Below the pieces are notes generated by a model. That model was not told the origin of the DNA. It did not search any database and saw nothing but the letters and a program-made list of their open reading frames with translations. From the NCBI RefSeq assembly GCF_001613365.1, contig NZ_BDCF01000020.1, positions 1 to 64,000 on the forward strand: a stretch of 64,000 nt of DNA. Reading direction: 5' to 3'. The DNA is from Nocardia xishanensis NBRC 101358. Lineage in GTDB: Bacteria; Actinomycetota; Actinomycetes; Mycobacteriales; Mycobacteriaceae. The position numbers and the translations under genes were made by a program. Positions within the stretch are counted from its first letter, which is position 1. The number at the start of each line of letters is the position of its first letter. Shown in pieces: positions 17,680 through 26,020 of the stretch.

Positions 17680-17732
17680 GCGGCCCCGGCTCCACCACCG
17701 CACCCCGTCACGACGGGCGGGAGACCGCGTGA
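17676..17732 (+). other. 18-codon coupling frame between ATPase and permease
   Basis: A GTG at 17676 overlaps the ATPase stop (GTGA), and this short frame ends in a TGA at 17730-17732 that overlaps the GTG of the permease at 17729. Both joints are 4-base GTGA overlaps. It could carry ribosomes from the ATPase to the permease; a functional peptide is not supported. Confidence 0.3.
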
Positions 17733-18391
17733 GATATCTGGTCGACAACTTCTCCGACATCCTCGCCATCACCAGGACCCACCTGTATCTGGCGTTGACG
17801 CCCTTGCTGTTCGGCCTGGCGATCGCGATTCCCGCGGGTGCGGTGATCCGGCGCATCCCGTGGCTGCGGCGCATCACCGTGACCGTCGCGAGCCTGGCCT
17901 ACACGGTGCCCTCGCTCGCGCTGTTCGTGATCATCCCTCCGCTGGCCGGCCTTTCGGCGATCGATCCGTGGAACGTGATCATCGCGTTGACCGTCTACTC
18001 GACCGCGCTGCTGGTGATCGCGGTGCCGGTGGCGCTGGAGTCGGTCCCCGCCGACGTGGTCGACGCCGCCGATGCCGTCGGATTCGGGCCGCTGCGGCGC
18101 ACGCTGACCGTCGAGATGCCTTTGGCGATACCGGTTTTCGTGTCCAACCTGCGCGTTGTCGTGGTCACTGACATCGCCATGGTGTCGGTCGGCGCGCTGA
18201 TCGGCGTCGGCGGACTCGGCAAGCTGTTCACCCAGGGCTATCAGCGCGACTATCCGGACGAGATCGTCGCGGGCATCGTCGTGACGCTGGCGCTCGCGCT
18301 GGTCTTCGACCGGCTGGTGTACCTGCTCGGCAGGTGGGCGACCCCGTGGACCAGGGCCGACGAGCGAACGCGACGAGGAGCGCGCGCGTGA
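17729..18391 (+). CDS. proW: osmoprotectant ABC transporter permease 1
   Basis: A 220-residue integral membrane permease of the BPD-type OpuCB/ProW family with about six hydrophobic helices. The EAA-like cytoplasmic loop is visible (VDAADAVGFGPLRRTLTVEMPLA). GTG 17729 follows GGGCGGGAG; the frame upstream overlaps the ATPase and is not needed. It overlaps the next permease by 4 bp (GTGA), so translation is coupled. It should pair with the second permease to form the channel. Confidence 0.9.
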   Translation: MRYLVDNFSDILAITRTHLYLALTPLLFGLAIAIPAGAVIRRIPWLRRITVTVASLAYTVPSLALFVIIPPLAGLSAIDPWNVIIALTVYSTALLVIAVPVALESVPADVVDAADAVGFGPLRRTLTVEMPLAIPVFVSNLRVVVVTDIAMVSVGALIGVGGLGKLFTQGYQRDYPDEIVAGIVVTLALALVFDRLVYLLGRWATPWTRADERTRRGARA

Positions 18392-19092
18392 ACCTCTTCG
18401 TCGACGCCTGGCGCTATTTCACCGACAGCGCCAACTGGGGCGGACCCACCGGCATCGAAACCCGCCTGGCGCAACACCTCTGGTACACCGTGCTCGCGGT
18501 GGCCGGGTCGGCCCTGATTGCGGTGCCGCTCGGATCGATCATCGGCCACCGACGGCGCGGCGCCGCGGTGCTGGTCGGTTTCGCCAATGCGATGCGCGCG
18601 CTCCCCACTCTCGGCCTGCTCACGTTCCTGGTGCTGCTGCTGGGGCTCGGGCTGATTCCGCCACTGCTCGCGCTGCTCACCGTCGGCGTCCCGCCGCTGC
18701 TGGCGGGCACGTACGCCGGGGTGGCCAACGTGCCCACCGACGTGGTCGACGCATCGAGAGCCATGGGCATGACCGAGCGGCAGATCCTGTTCCGGGTCGA
18801 GGTGCCCAACGCCATGCCGATCCTGGTGAACGGCCTGCGCGGCGCCACCCTTCAGGTGGTGGCCACCGCGACCATCGCGGCGTACGTGAACCTCGGCGGG
18901 CTCGGCCGCTATATCTTCGACGGCCTCGGGCTGCACCGCTACGACCGGGTGCTGGTCGGCGCGCTGCTGGTGGCGGCGCTCGCGATGCTGCTGGACGGAC
19001 TGCTCGCGATGGTCGTCTGGGCGACGACGCCCGGCACCGGCCGGCTGCGCCGCACGCCCGTTCCGGTGGACTTTCGGCAAGCCGCGCGCTGA
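18388..19092 (+). CDS. proZ: osmoprotectant ABC transporter permease 2
   Basis: A 234-residue membrane permease of the same family, with about six hydrophobic helices and the EAA-like loop VDASRAMGMTERQILFRVEVPNAM. The C-terminal region GGLGRYIFDGLGLHRYDRVLVGAL is typical of OpuCD/ProZ proteins. It begins with a GTG overlapping the stop of the first permease and closes the operon. Confidence 0.9.
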   Translation: MNLFVDAWRYFTDSANWGGPTGIETRLAQHLWYTVLAVAGSALIAVPLGSIIGHRRRGAAVLVGFANAMRALPTLGLLTFLVLLLGLGLIPPLLALLTVGVPPLLAGTYAGVANVPTDVVDASRAMGMTERQILFRVEVPNAMPILVNGLRGATLQVVATATIAAYVNLGGLGRYIFDGLGLHRYDRVLVGALLVAALAMLLDGLLAMVVWATTPGTGRLRRTPVPVDFRQAAR

Positions 19093-19137
19093 CCGTCCTC
19101 CATCCCGCCAGGCCGGTCCATCCCCATTGACCATGGA

Positions 19138-19153
19138 TGTGATTCAGGTCACG
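19138..19153. promoter_or_regulatory. CRP/FNR-type binding site
   Basis: TGTGATTCAGGTCACG matches the actinobacterial CRP consensus TGTGA-N6-TCACA at 9 of 10 fixed positions. It lies 121 bp upstream of the Hrp1-like CBS gene. Confidence 0.6.
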
Positions 19154-19273
19154 ATTGCATTGGCCGTAGGAGTCGTCAGCCGCGCGCGCTCGACGCAACT
19201 GTGGCACACCGCGCCCAGACATGCGCACCTCGAGTCCTGCGGTCACCGAACCATAGACAAGGAGGATGCGAGC

Positions 19274-19699
19274 ATGAACGCACCGATGAAGGCACGTGAC
19301 ATCATGCATGCCGATGCCACATGCATCCCCGCGGACGAGACGATCGACCGCGCCGCCGAGATGATGCGCACTCTGGACGTGGGTGCGCTACCGATCTGCC
19401 ACAACGACCGCCTCATCGGCATGCTGACCGACCGTGACATCGTCGTGCGCTGCATCGCCGAGGGACACAATCCGGGCCGCATTCGCGCGGGCGATCTCGC
19501 CAAGGGCACCCCGCGCTGGGTCGACGCCGACGCCGACCTTCAGCAAGTGCTCGACGTGATGGAGCAGAACCAGATCAAGCGACTGCCGGTCATCGAGGAC
19601 AAGCGCCTCGTCGGCATGATCTGCGAATCCGATCTGGCCAAGAACGTCTCCGACGCCAAGCTGGCCGAGTTCATCTCGGCCGTCTCCGTGCCGCACTGA
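19274..19699 (+). CDS. two-CBS-domain protein, Hrp1-like
   Basis: A 141-residue protein made almost entirely of two CBS domains (about 8-62 and 75-130), with KARDIMHADATCI, VGALPICHNDRLIGMLTDRDIV and RLPVIEDKRLVGMICESDLA. It closely resembles hypoxic response protein 1 of mycobacteria as recalled, a soluble adenine-nucleotide-binding family. ATG 19274 is preceded by AAGGAGG. No DosR-type box was seen upstream, but a CRP-type site was. A role in energy or oxygen stress is inferred. Confidence 0.9.
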   Translation: MNAPMKARDIMHADATCIPADETIDRAAEMMRTLDVGALPICHNDRLIGMLTDRDIVVRCIAEGHNPGRIRAGDLAKGTPRWVDADADLQQVLDVMEQNQIKRLPVIEDKRLVGMICESDLAKNVSDAKLAEFISAVSVPH

Positions 19700-19725
19700 C
19701 CGCCGCTTCCGCTACGGAAATGACG

Positions 19726-19761
19726 CAGGGCGCCTCGTTCGTCGTTGAACGGGGCGCCCTG
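19726..19761. terminator. bidirectional intrinsic terminator
   Basis: CAGGGCGCC (19726-19734) pairs with GGCGCCCTG (19753-19761); inside, CGTTC pairs with GAACG. The long stem separates the CBS gene from the convergent malic enzyme gene. Confidence 0.85.
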
Positions 19762-19779
19762 TAGTTGCGTAATCGATTG

Positions 19780-20976
19780 TTACGCAACGCCCTCCGCACG
19801 CGCGGCGGCGGCGACAGCCTCGGCGACGGCCGGGGCGACCCGCGGGTCGAGCGGGCTGGGGACGATCTTCTCCGGGCCGAGCTCGTCGGCGACCACGCTC
19901 AGGATGGCGTTGGCGGCGGCGATCTTCATGCCCTCGGTGATGCGACGCGCGCCCGCGTCCAGCGCGCCCTTGAAGACGCCAGGGAAGGCGAGCACGTTGT
20001 TGATCTGGTTCGGGAAGTCGCTGCGGCCGGTCGCGACGATCGAGGCGTACTTGCGCGCCACGTCGGGGTGGATCTCCGGATCCGGGTTGGACATGGCGAA
20101 CACGATCGCCTCCGGCGCCATCGAGGCGATGAGCTCCTCGGCGATCAGGCCCGCCGACAGACCGAGGAACACGTCCGCGCCCGCGAGCGCCTCGGCGGCG
20201 CCGCCGGTGAGGCCGCGCGGGTTGGTGCGCTCGGCCAGCTCGGACTTCACCTCGTTCAGGTCGCCGCGATCACGGCTCACGATGCCCTTCGAGTCGAGCA
20301 CGGTGACATCGCGGACGCCGGCGGCGAGCAGGATGTTGGTGCACGCGACACCGGCCGCGCCCGCACCCGACACCACGACCTTCAGTCCGTCGATGTCGCG
20401 GCCCTGCACCTTCGCTGCGCCGTTCAGCGCGGCGAGCACCACGATCGCGGTGCCGTGCTGGTCGTCGTGCATGACCGGGCAGTCGAGCGCCTCGATGACG
20501 CGCTTCTCGATCTCGAAGCAGCGCGGGGCGGAGATGTCCTCCAGGTTGACCGCGCCGAAGCTCGGGCGCAGCCGGATCAGGGTCTCGACGATCTCGTCGA
20601 CGTCCTTGGTGTCCAGCACGATCGGGATGGAATCCAGGCCGGCGAACTTCTTGAACAGCGCGGCCTTGCCCTCCATCACCGGCAGCGAGGCGCGCGGGCC
20701 GATGTCGCCGAGGCCGAGGACGGCGGTGCCGTCGCTGACCACGACCACCAGGCGGTCGGTCCAGGTGTAGCGCTTGGCCAGCGTCTCGTCCTGAGCGATC
20801 GCACGGCTGACCTGAGCGACGCCGGGGGTGTACGCGATCGAGAGGTCGCGCTGAGTCTCCAGCGGAGCCGAAAGCTCGACCGAGAGCTTGCCGCCGAGGT
20901 GTCCAGCGAAGATTTCGTCGTTCGTGATCTCGGACAAACTCGCGGTGGCATTCGGTGCGTCAGTCACAGGTGACAC
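19780..20976 (-). CDS. NAD(P)-dependent malic enzyme, short form
   Basis: A 398-residue malic enzyme, the short type without a phosphotransacetylase tail, which converts malate to pyruvate and CO2 with reduction of NAD(P). It shows SIAYTPGVAQVSRAI, the catalytic LEDISAPRCFEIE and MHDDQHGTAIV segments, and the Rossmann motif VSGAGAAGVAC. GTG 20976 has AGGAGTG upstream. It resembles the corynebacterial MalE type as recalled, not the long mycobacterial Mez. It is a monocistronic unit with a 437-bp upstream gap that contains repeats. Confidence 0.94.
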   Translation of the reverse strand: MSPVTDAPNATASLSEITNDEIFAGHLGGKLSVELSAPLETQRDLSIAYTPGVAQVSRAIAQDETLAKRYTWTDRLVVVVSDGTAVLGLGDIGPRASLPVMEGKAALFKKFAGLDSIPIVLDTKDVDEIVETLIRLRPSFGAVNLEDISAPRCFEIEKRVIEALDCPVMHDDQHGTAIVVLAALNGAAKVQGRDIDGLKVVVSGAGAAGVACTNILLAAGVRDVTVLDSKGIVSRDRGDLNEVKSELAERTNPRGLTGGAAEALAGADVFLGLSAGLIAEELIASMAPEAIVFAMSNPDPEIHPDVARKYASIVATGRSDFPNQINNVLAFPGVFKGALDAGARRITEGMKIAAANAILSVVADELGPEKIVPSPLDPRVAPAVAEAVAAAARAEGVA

Positions 20977-21025
20977 GATTTCACTCCTGCTCGGGTCGGG
21001 CTGAACCGGGGGACGGTTACCGCCG

Positions 21026-21050
21026 GGTAATTCGTAATAGGTGATTCGTA
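21026..21050. repeat. 11-bp direct repeat, 14-bp period
   Basis: GGTAATTCGTA (21026-21036) and GGTGATTCGTA (21040-21050) differ by one base and lie 50-74 bp before the malic enzyme start. They are a possible activator or repressor site. Confidence 0.4.
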
Positions 21051-21052
21051 CC

Positions 21053-21118
21053 GCTCATCGAGTGCGCTGACATGGACGTTTCGAGTCGGGGCGGGTGTGT
21101 CGAAACCCGACGATGAGC
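21053..21118 (-). promoter_or_regulatory. nested inverted repeats in malic enzyme leader
   Basis: GCTCATCG (21053-21060) pairs with CGATGAGC (21111-21118), and GTTTCGA (21078-21084) pairs with TCGAAAC (21100-21106) inside it. If transcribed on the minus strand they would form a structured leader 77-142 nt before the start codon. No known riboswitch was recognised. Confidence 0.3.
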
Positions 21119-21413
21119 TCTATACGTGGCGCTGCACTGATCCGCAGAGCGGGGGCCGGACGGGTGGGTCCGGACAGAACATGCGGGGCGATCCTCGGGG
21201 GCGCGACGGTACGTTGCGCGGCGTGGAGCACCGTGGTCCCCGAACCCGGCGGTGGCGTAGGACGGGAATCCGCAACATTCTGCCAGCCGGTCCGATGACT
21301 TGCCAAACCGGTGTGTCGGATCCCGGTTGCGCGTCATATTCCGAGGGTAGGTCCCCGGAATTACCCCGAAGTAAGGGGAAACTCGCATCCCTGCATCGCA
21401 CCGCGGTGAGTTG

Positions 21414-23093
21414 TCACATCGCCAGGCGGTCCGGTGGTGTGAGGTCCGATTCCTGTCGGCCGGGAATGATCACCGGGGCCTCCGGCGTCGTGGGCGCGAG
21501 CTCGAGGCCGACCGGCACCTGGCCGCGCACGACCGCAGGACCGCACACCGCGGCCGGCGGTTCCGACGTTACCCGCCGCAGTCGCTCGGTGCCCACCCAG
21601 ACGCTGTCCAGCCCGCCCGAGGTCAGCCTGACCCGCCACTCGGCTCCCGCGTCCGGGTGATCGGTGCGCCGATGCATGCCGCGGCTCTCGGTACGCGCCA
21701 GCGCGCTGTGCTTGGTCCATCTGGCCACCGCGAGCAGGGCCGCCGCCTGCCTGGCGCGCAGGCGATCGGCGCCGCTGCCGCCGAGGTCGAATGCCGCGCC
21801 GGGCCACATGGCGTCGAGCTCGGCGATGCTGTCGCGCAGGCTGCCCGCGCTGCGCCAGTAGCTGCGCCGCAGCGGCAGCGTGTGTTCCTGCACCAGTCCG
21901 ACGATCGCGCGAGGATCGATGCGCGCCCGCGAAGCGAGACCGGCGCCCGGCACCGGACGCACCGCGCCCGCGGGTCCTCTGGCCCGCGCGAAACGAGCGG
22001 CGCCCGCCCCCGCCCAGACGCCGGACGCGATGGCCCAGGCTCCGCTCTGCCCGCCGAAGCCGCTCACCGCGCCCATGATCGGCTCGCGGCTGACCGCGTC
22101 ACCGGCGCCGAACAGCCCCGCCACCGTGGTCGCGCCGTCCGGACCGGCGAGCGCCAATCCGCCTGTGCCGCGCACCGTTCCCTCCAGCACCGCGCGCAGC
22201 GGCACCCGCCCGGCCCGATCGACAGCGCCCTGCCTGGTGAGCCAGTGCCGGACGGCTTCCGGCATATCGGCCACGGACGCGAACACGCGCCGTCCGTCGG
22301 CGATGGCGGCGAACACCGCGTGCCGGTCGTCCTCGAAGACGGCGCCGCTCTCGTCGTACAGCATCACGCTGTGCAGCGCGAGCCCCGGAGCGAAACTCGG
22401 ATGCATCGCCGGTGTCATCGCGTGCGTAGCGGGCGCGAGGCCGTAGGCGCTGGAGAATTCCATACCCGACAGCCGCGCTCCGGCCTCTGCGGCGAGCAAC
22501 AGACCGTCGCCGGTCGCCACGTCGGTGCCCGCGCCGCCGGAGAGGAAGGCACAACCACCGGTGGCCACCACCACCGCGCCCGCGCGGACCGTCCAGGAGG
22601 GAAAGCCGTTGTGCTGCCGCACCCCGGCCGCGCCGGACACCACACCGGCGCCGTCACGCAGCAACTGCAACGCGGGATGGTGATCGAGGACGCGCACCCC
22701 CGCCTCGATCGCGGTGCGCCGCATCCGGCGCAGGTAACCGGCGCCGTCGAGGCGGACGCGCTGCGGGCCGGCGCGCGCGTCGTCGGGGAACCGGTAGCCC
22801 CAGCCGACCAGCTGTTCGATCCGCCTGTGCGTCTCGTCGAGCACCCGGTGCATCGCGTCCGGATCGCCGAGGTGGCCGCCGTGCGCGTGGGATCGGCGCA
22901 CCGCCTCGTTCCTGGCCGCGCCCGGCGGGATGTTCCACACCGTCGTACTGCCGAACGCAGAAGGCCCGCTGCTCCCGCAGCGGGCCTTGTCGACGAGCAC
23001 CACCCTCGCCCCTCCGGAGGCGGCCGAGACGGCCGCCCAGGTTCCGGCGGGGCCGCCGCCTAGAACCAGCACATCCGTCTCGATGTCGATCAC
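21414..23093 (-). CDS. FAD-dependent oxidoreductase, fumarate reductase/succinate dehydrogenase flavoprotein-like
   Basis: A 559-residue flavoprotein. The FAD motif VLGGGPAGTWAAVSAA is at the N-terminus, followed by a family-typical ATGGCAFLSGGAGTDVATGDG, a GLFGAGDA segment and a C-terminal helical domain with ESRGMHRRTDHPD, as in SdhA and L-aspartate oxidase. GTG 23093 gives the natural start (IDIETDVLVLGGG); a longer start at 23120 is possible. No SdhB or anchor gene is adjacent. It lies downstream of the PHP and two-helix membrane protein genes on the same strand. Its substrate and electron acceptor are unknown. Confidence 0.85.
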   Translation of the reverse strand: MIDIETDVLVLGGGPAGTWAAVSAASGGARVVLVDKARCGSSGPSAFGSTTVWNIPPGAARNEAVRRSHAHGGHLGDPDAMHRVLDETHRRIEQLVGWGYRFPDDARAGPQRVRLDGAGYLRRMRRTAIEAGVRVLDHHPALQLLRDGAGVVSGAAGVRQHNGFPSWTVRAGAVVVATGGCAFLSGGAGTDVATGDGLLLAAEAGARLSGMEFSSAYGLAPATHAMTPAMHPSFAPGLALHSVMLYDESGAVFEDDRHAVFAAIADGRRVFASVADMPEAVRHWLTRQGAVDRAGRVPLRAVLEGTVRGTGGLALAGPDGATTVAGLFGAGDAVSREPIMGAVSGFGGQSGAWAIASGVWAGAGAARFARARGPAGAVRPVPGAGLASRARIDPRAIVGLVQEHTLPLRRSYWRSAGSLRDSIAELDAMWPGAAFDLGGSGADRLRARQAAALLAVARWTKHSALARTESRGMHRRTDHPDAGAEWRVRLTSGGLDSVWVGTERLRRVTSEPPAAVCGPAVVRGQVPVGLELAPTTPEAPVIIPGRQESDLTPPDRLAM

Positions 23094-23144
23094 AAGAAAA
23101 GATGTTCGTCCACAATTCACCCGGCCGCAACCAGTACCGGACCG

Positions 23145-23411
23145 TCAACCCCACCACTGTGTCCAGAGCAATACTCCGGTGACGAAGAAAACGACCGCGG
23201 ACCCGGAAAAAGCGAGAAAACCCCGATGCCTATCCGAAAAGATCTGCGCCACAACGACAGTCGCCGAGGCAAGCAGATGCCAGGTTACCGACTCCGCGCC
23301 GGGACCTGGGAAGCCGCGCCGCGCGCCGATCGCCGCCGCGCCGACGACGACCAACGTCAACAGCACCGTGCCCGCCGCGGCCACGCCGCTGAGCGCGCGG
23401 ACGTATCTCAC
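23145..23411 (-). CDS. small membrane protein
   Basis: An 88-residue protein with two or three hydrophobic segments (about 7-30, 43-57 and 66-82), ending in TQWWG. Its GTG start overlaps the stop of the PHP gene by four bases (GTGA), strong support for a real, translationally coupled gene. The flavoprotein gene follows 51 bp downstream. No family was recognised. It could be a membrane partner of the flavoprotein, but that is only inferred from position. Confidence 0.75.
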   Translation of the reverse strand: MRYVRALSGVAAAGTVLLTLVVVGAAAIGARRGFPGPGAESVTWHLLASATVVVAQIFSDRHRGFLAFSGSAVVFFVTGVLLWTQWWG

Positions 23412-24262
23412 GAGACGATCACGGGCACGCCCGTCGCCTTGCCCGTCAGCTCCTCGAATTGCGCCGGATCGGTGGTGAATTCGCCGAGGCGGATGGTCTT
23501 GTTGGCGCCGTGGTAGTCGGACGAGCCGGTGGTGAGCAGACCCAGTTCGTCCGCCAGCTCGGTGAGCACGGCGCGATCGGCGGCGGAATGGTCGGGGTGG
23601 TCGACCTCGAGTCCGCCGAGCCCGAGGGTGGCGAGTTCCCTGATGTCGTCCACGGCGAGCAGCCGTCCCCGCTTACGAGCCCTGGTGTGGGCGAGCACGC
23701 TGACCCCGCCCGCGCCCGCGATCATCTCGACCGCGCGATGCAGCGGCGTGTCGGCCTTCTCCGCGTAGTACGGACCGCGCGGCGCGAGCAGCTCGACGAA
23801 GGCGGCGTCCACGCTCGGCACCACCCCGGCCTCGACCAACGCCCGCGCCAGGTGCGGACGCCCGGCCGACGGGCCGGCGGAAGCGAGCACCGCGTCCGGA
23901 TCGATCGGCAGTCCGTCGGCGGCCATCAGCTCGGCCATCGCGCGCAGCCGGTACACCCGCTCGGTGCGCAGCCGCTCGCGCTCCTCGGCGAAACCTCGGT
24001 CGGCCGGATCGAACAGGTAGGCCAGCAGATGCACCGGCACCGGCCAGCCGTCCTCGCCGAGCCCGACGCACGACATCTCCATCCCGCGCACCAGCGTCAT
24101 GCCCTTCGGTAGCGCGTCGACCGCCTCCGCCCATCCGGCCGTGGTGTCGTGATCGGTGATCGCGACGACGTCGAGACCGGCCGCCGCCGCGTTGCGCACG
24201 AGCTCGGCCGGTGTGTCGGTGCCGTCGGACGCGGTCGAATGGGTATGCAGGTCGATGCGCAC
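23408..24262 (-). CDS. PHP-domain phosphoesterase
   Basis: A 284-residue PHP metal-dependent phosphoesterase. The N-terminal DLHTHSTASDGTDTP, the TDHDT motif, the glutamate in RGMEMSC, and later AHTRARK and GSSDYHG supply the metal ligands. This is the group that includes nucleoside 3',5'-bisphosphate phosphatase and 5'-3' RNA-trimming enzymes. GTG 24262 follows GGAGGAC at correct spacing. It leads a three-gene unit with the two-helix membrane protein and the flavoprotein. Confidence 0.9.
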   Translation of the reverse strand: MRIDLHTHSTASDGTDTPAELVRNAAAAGLDVVAITDHDTTAGWAEAVDALPKGMTLVRGMEMSCVGLGEDGWPVPVHLLAYLFDPADRGFAEERERLRTERVYRLRAMAELMAADGLPIDPDAVLASAGPSAGRPHLARALVEAGVVPSVDAAFVELLAPRGPYYAEKADTPLHRAVEMIAGAGGVSVLAHTRARKRGRLLAVDDIRELATLGLGGLEVDHPDHSAADRAVLTELADELGLLTTGSSDYHGANKTIRLGEFTTDPAQFEELTGKATGVPVIVS

Positions 24263-24332
24263 GTCCTCCAGTCTTACAGTGCGCGATCTTCGGCAGGCAC
24301 GGCAGCCGACGGCTGCGCCCGGCGACGGCATC

Positions 24333-24338
24333 TAGCAT
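24333..24338 (+). promoter_or_regulatory. -10 element TAGCAT, leaderless corA
   Basis: TAGCAT is 7 nt before GTG 24346, and no ribosome binding site is visible. Confidence 0.5.
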
Positions 24339-24345
24339 CGTCGTC

Positions 24346-25419
24346 GTGCCGTCCATACCGCCTCTGTCGTCTTTCCGCGGGCAGGGCCGCGCGTCGACGC
24401 CGCGTCCACGCATTCCGGTTCCCACCGCGCGAGCCATCGTCGACTGCGCCGTCTACGTCGAAGGGCGCAGGCTGCCTGGCAGGTTCACCCACGACGAAGC
24501 GCTCGCCGAGGCCCGCTCACGCGGAGGTTTCGTCTGGATCGGCCTGCACGATCCCGACCAGACGCAGATGGCCGACATCGCATCGACCTTCGACCTGCAT
24601 CCGCTGGCCGTCGACGACGCCGTCAAGTCCCATCAGCGGCCCAAACTGGAACGCTACGACGACACGCTGTTCCTGGTGCTGCGCACCGTGTCCTATGTCC
24701 CGCACGAAATGGACGGCGTCAGCGAGATAGTCGAGACCGGCGACATCATGGTGTTCACCGGAACCGACTTCGCGGTGACCGTCCGGCACGGCGAGCACAG
24801 CGGTCTGGCCGGAGTGCGTCGCGAACTGGAGGGCCGTCCCGAGCGGTTGGGCCACGGCCCGTACGCCGTGCTGCACATGGTGGCCGACCACGTCGTCGAC
24901 TCCTACATCGAGGTGGCGACCCGGGTGGAGAACGACATCGACGAGATGGAAGAGCAAGTCTTCACCCCGCGCAATCACGTCACCATCGAGTCGATCTATC
25001 AGCTCAAGCGCGAGGTCGTCGAACTGCGCCGCGCGGTCAATCCGCTCGCGGCGCCGCTGCAATTCCTCGCGCACAAACCGGATCTGCCGGTGCCCAAGGA
25101 GATTCGGCGCTACCTGCGCGACGTGGCCGACCACCACACCGCGGTCGCCGAGCGCATCTCCGATTTCGACGAGTCGCTCAGCGAACTGGTCGGCGCGGCG
25201 CTGGCCAAGATCAGCCTGCAACAGAACACCGACATGCGGAAGATCTCCGCGTGGGTGGCCATCGCGGCGGTGCCGACCATGGTCGCGGGTATCTACGGGA
25301 TGAACTTCGAGCACATGCCCGAACTGAAATGGACCTACGGCTACGGCATGGTCCTGCTGTTCATCGTGACGGTGTGCGCCGGGCTGTTCGTCACGTTCCG
25401 CCGCAACGACTGGCTCTGA
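24346..25419 (+). CDS. corA: CorA-type magnesium/cobalt transporter
   Basis: A 357-residue CorA channel. A long cytoplasmic N-terminal domain and stalk helix lead to two C-terminal transmembrane helices joined by the selectivity motif GMN (YGMNFEHMPEL). The protein ends with the short basic tail RRNDWL. GTG 24346 lies 7 nt after a -10 hexamer; upstream in-frame codons would overlap the promoter. Like Rv1239c, it lies near the GSP17M and MgtE-like genes, so the region is rich in Mg2+-related membrane proteins. Confidence 0.95.
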   Translation: MPSIPPLSSFRGQGRASTPRPRIPVPTARAIVDCAVYVEGRRLPGRFTHDEALAEARSRGGFVWIGLHDPDQTQMADIASTFDLHPLAVDDAVKSHQRPKLERYDDTLFLVLRTVSYVPHEMDGVSEIVETGDIMVFTGTDFAVTVRHGEHSGLAGVRRELEGRPERLGHGPYAVLHMVADHVVDSYIEVATRVENDIDEMEEQVFTPRNHVTIESIYQLKREVVELRRAVNPLAAPLQFLAHKPDLPVPKEIRRYLRDVADHHTAVAERISDFDESLSELVGAALAKISLQQNTDMRKISAWVAIAAVPTMVAGIYGMNFEHMPELKWTYGYGMVLLFIVTVCAGLFVTFRRNDWL

Positions 25420-25437
25420 ACGCCACGCGGCACTCGC

Positions 25438-26016
25438 CTACAGCGTCGCTGCCCCGCGCCCGGGGTCGCGGACGTCGATGCCCGCTTCCCGCCACGCGTC
25501 GCGCAGCGCCTGCGCGCCACGCACCCGCACCCACGCCGCCTCGGTGGCGGTTACCGGCGTCACCGTCAGATACCTGACCGGCTCGGCGGGCTCGGGCAGC
25601 GGAATCTCCGGAATCTCGCTGTCACCGAGCAGCGCCGCGGTGAACGCCGCGCCCTGCCACAGCGGCTCGCCCAGATCGAGCAACGCATCGGCTTGCAGCA
25701 CAACGCCTTCCACGGAAGGCGTGGCGACCAGGATGCCGAGCGCCTTGGGCAGGCCCGGCATGGCGATGCCCGACCGCAGCGTCAGCACCAGCTCAGCGCG
25801 CGGGCCGCGCACCGGATCGGCGTGCAGGTCACCGGGATCGCCCATCGGATGACGCGAGCCGCCGAGCGTCGCGTAGTGCACCACATCGCCGTCGACGATC
25901 CGCAGGATCTCGATCGGCTCCAGGCCGAGAAACGTCACCGAGGCCGAATCCACGCCCGTCGCGGCCACACCATAGTGGTCGAGCACGCCGGTGCGCACCG
26001 TGTCCAGCACGTCCAT
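25438..26016 (-). CDS. suppressor-of-fused (SUFU) domain protein
   Basis: A 192-residue protein of the bacterial SUFU-like family: an N-terminal segment MDVLDTVRTGVLDHYGV, then ELVLTLRSG in mid-sequence and YLTVTPVTATEAAWVRVRG near the end. Bacterial members are cytosolic and of unknown function, sometimes acting as immunity proteins in toxin loci; no toxin is adjacent here. It begins 4 bp after the stop of the upstream GSP17M-like gene on the same strand, so the two are co-transcribed. Confidence 0.75.
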   Translation of the reverse strand: MDVLDTVRTGVLDHYGVAATGVDSASVTFLGLEPIEILRIVDGDVVHYATLGGSRHPMGDPGDLHADPVRGPRAELVLTLRSGIAMPGLPKALGILVATPSVEGVVLQADALLDLGEPLWQGAAFTAALLGDSEIPEIPLPEPAEPVRYLTVTPVTATEAAWVRVRGAQALRDAWREAGIDVRDPGRGAATL

Positions 26017-26020
26017 GCGC

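Larger units (their letters stand above)
20977..21413. other. 437-bp intergenic region upstream of malic enzyme
   Basis: No gene is supported on either strand; short frames here lack family resemblance and ribosome sites. It holds a near-identical direct repeat (GGTAATTCGTA at 21026, GGTGATTCGTA at 21040) and two inverted repeats that could fold in the malic enzyme leader (21053-21118). The remainder, to 21413, shows nothing I can identify. Confidence 0.6.

Noticed and set aside
19093..19273. DosR-type box before the Hrp1-like gene
   Set aside because: No GGGACT-N4-AGTCCC pattern; only weak partial matches were seen.
21095..21660. Small plus-strand gene in the malic enzyme upstream gap
   Set aside because: No ribosome site, low-complexity Arg/Gly-rich translation, and it runs antisense into the flavoprotein gene.
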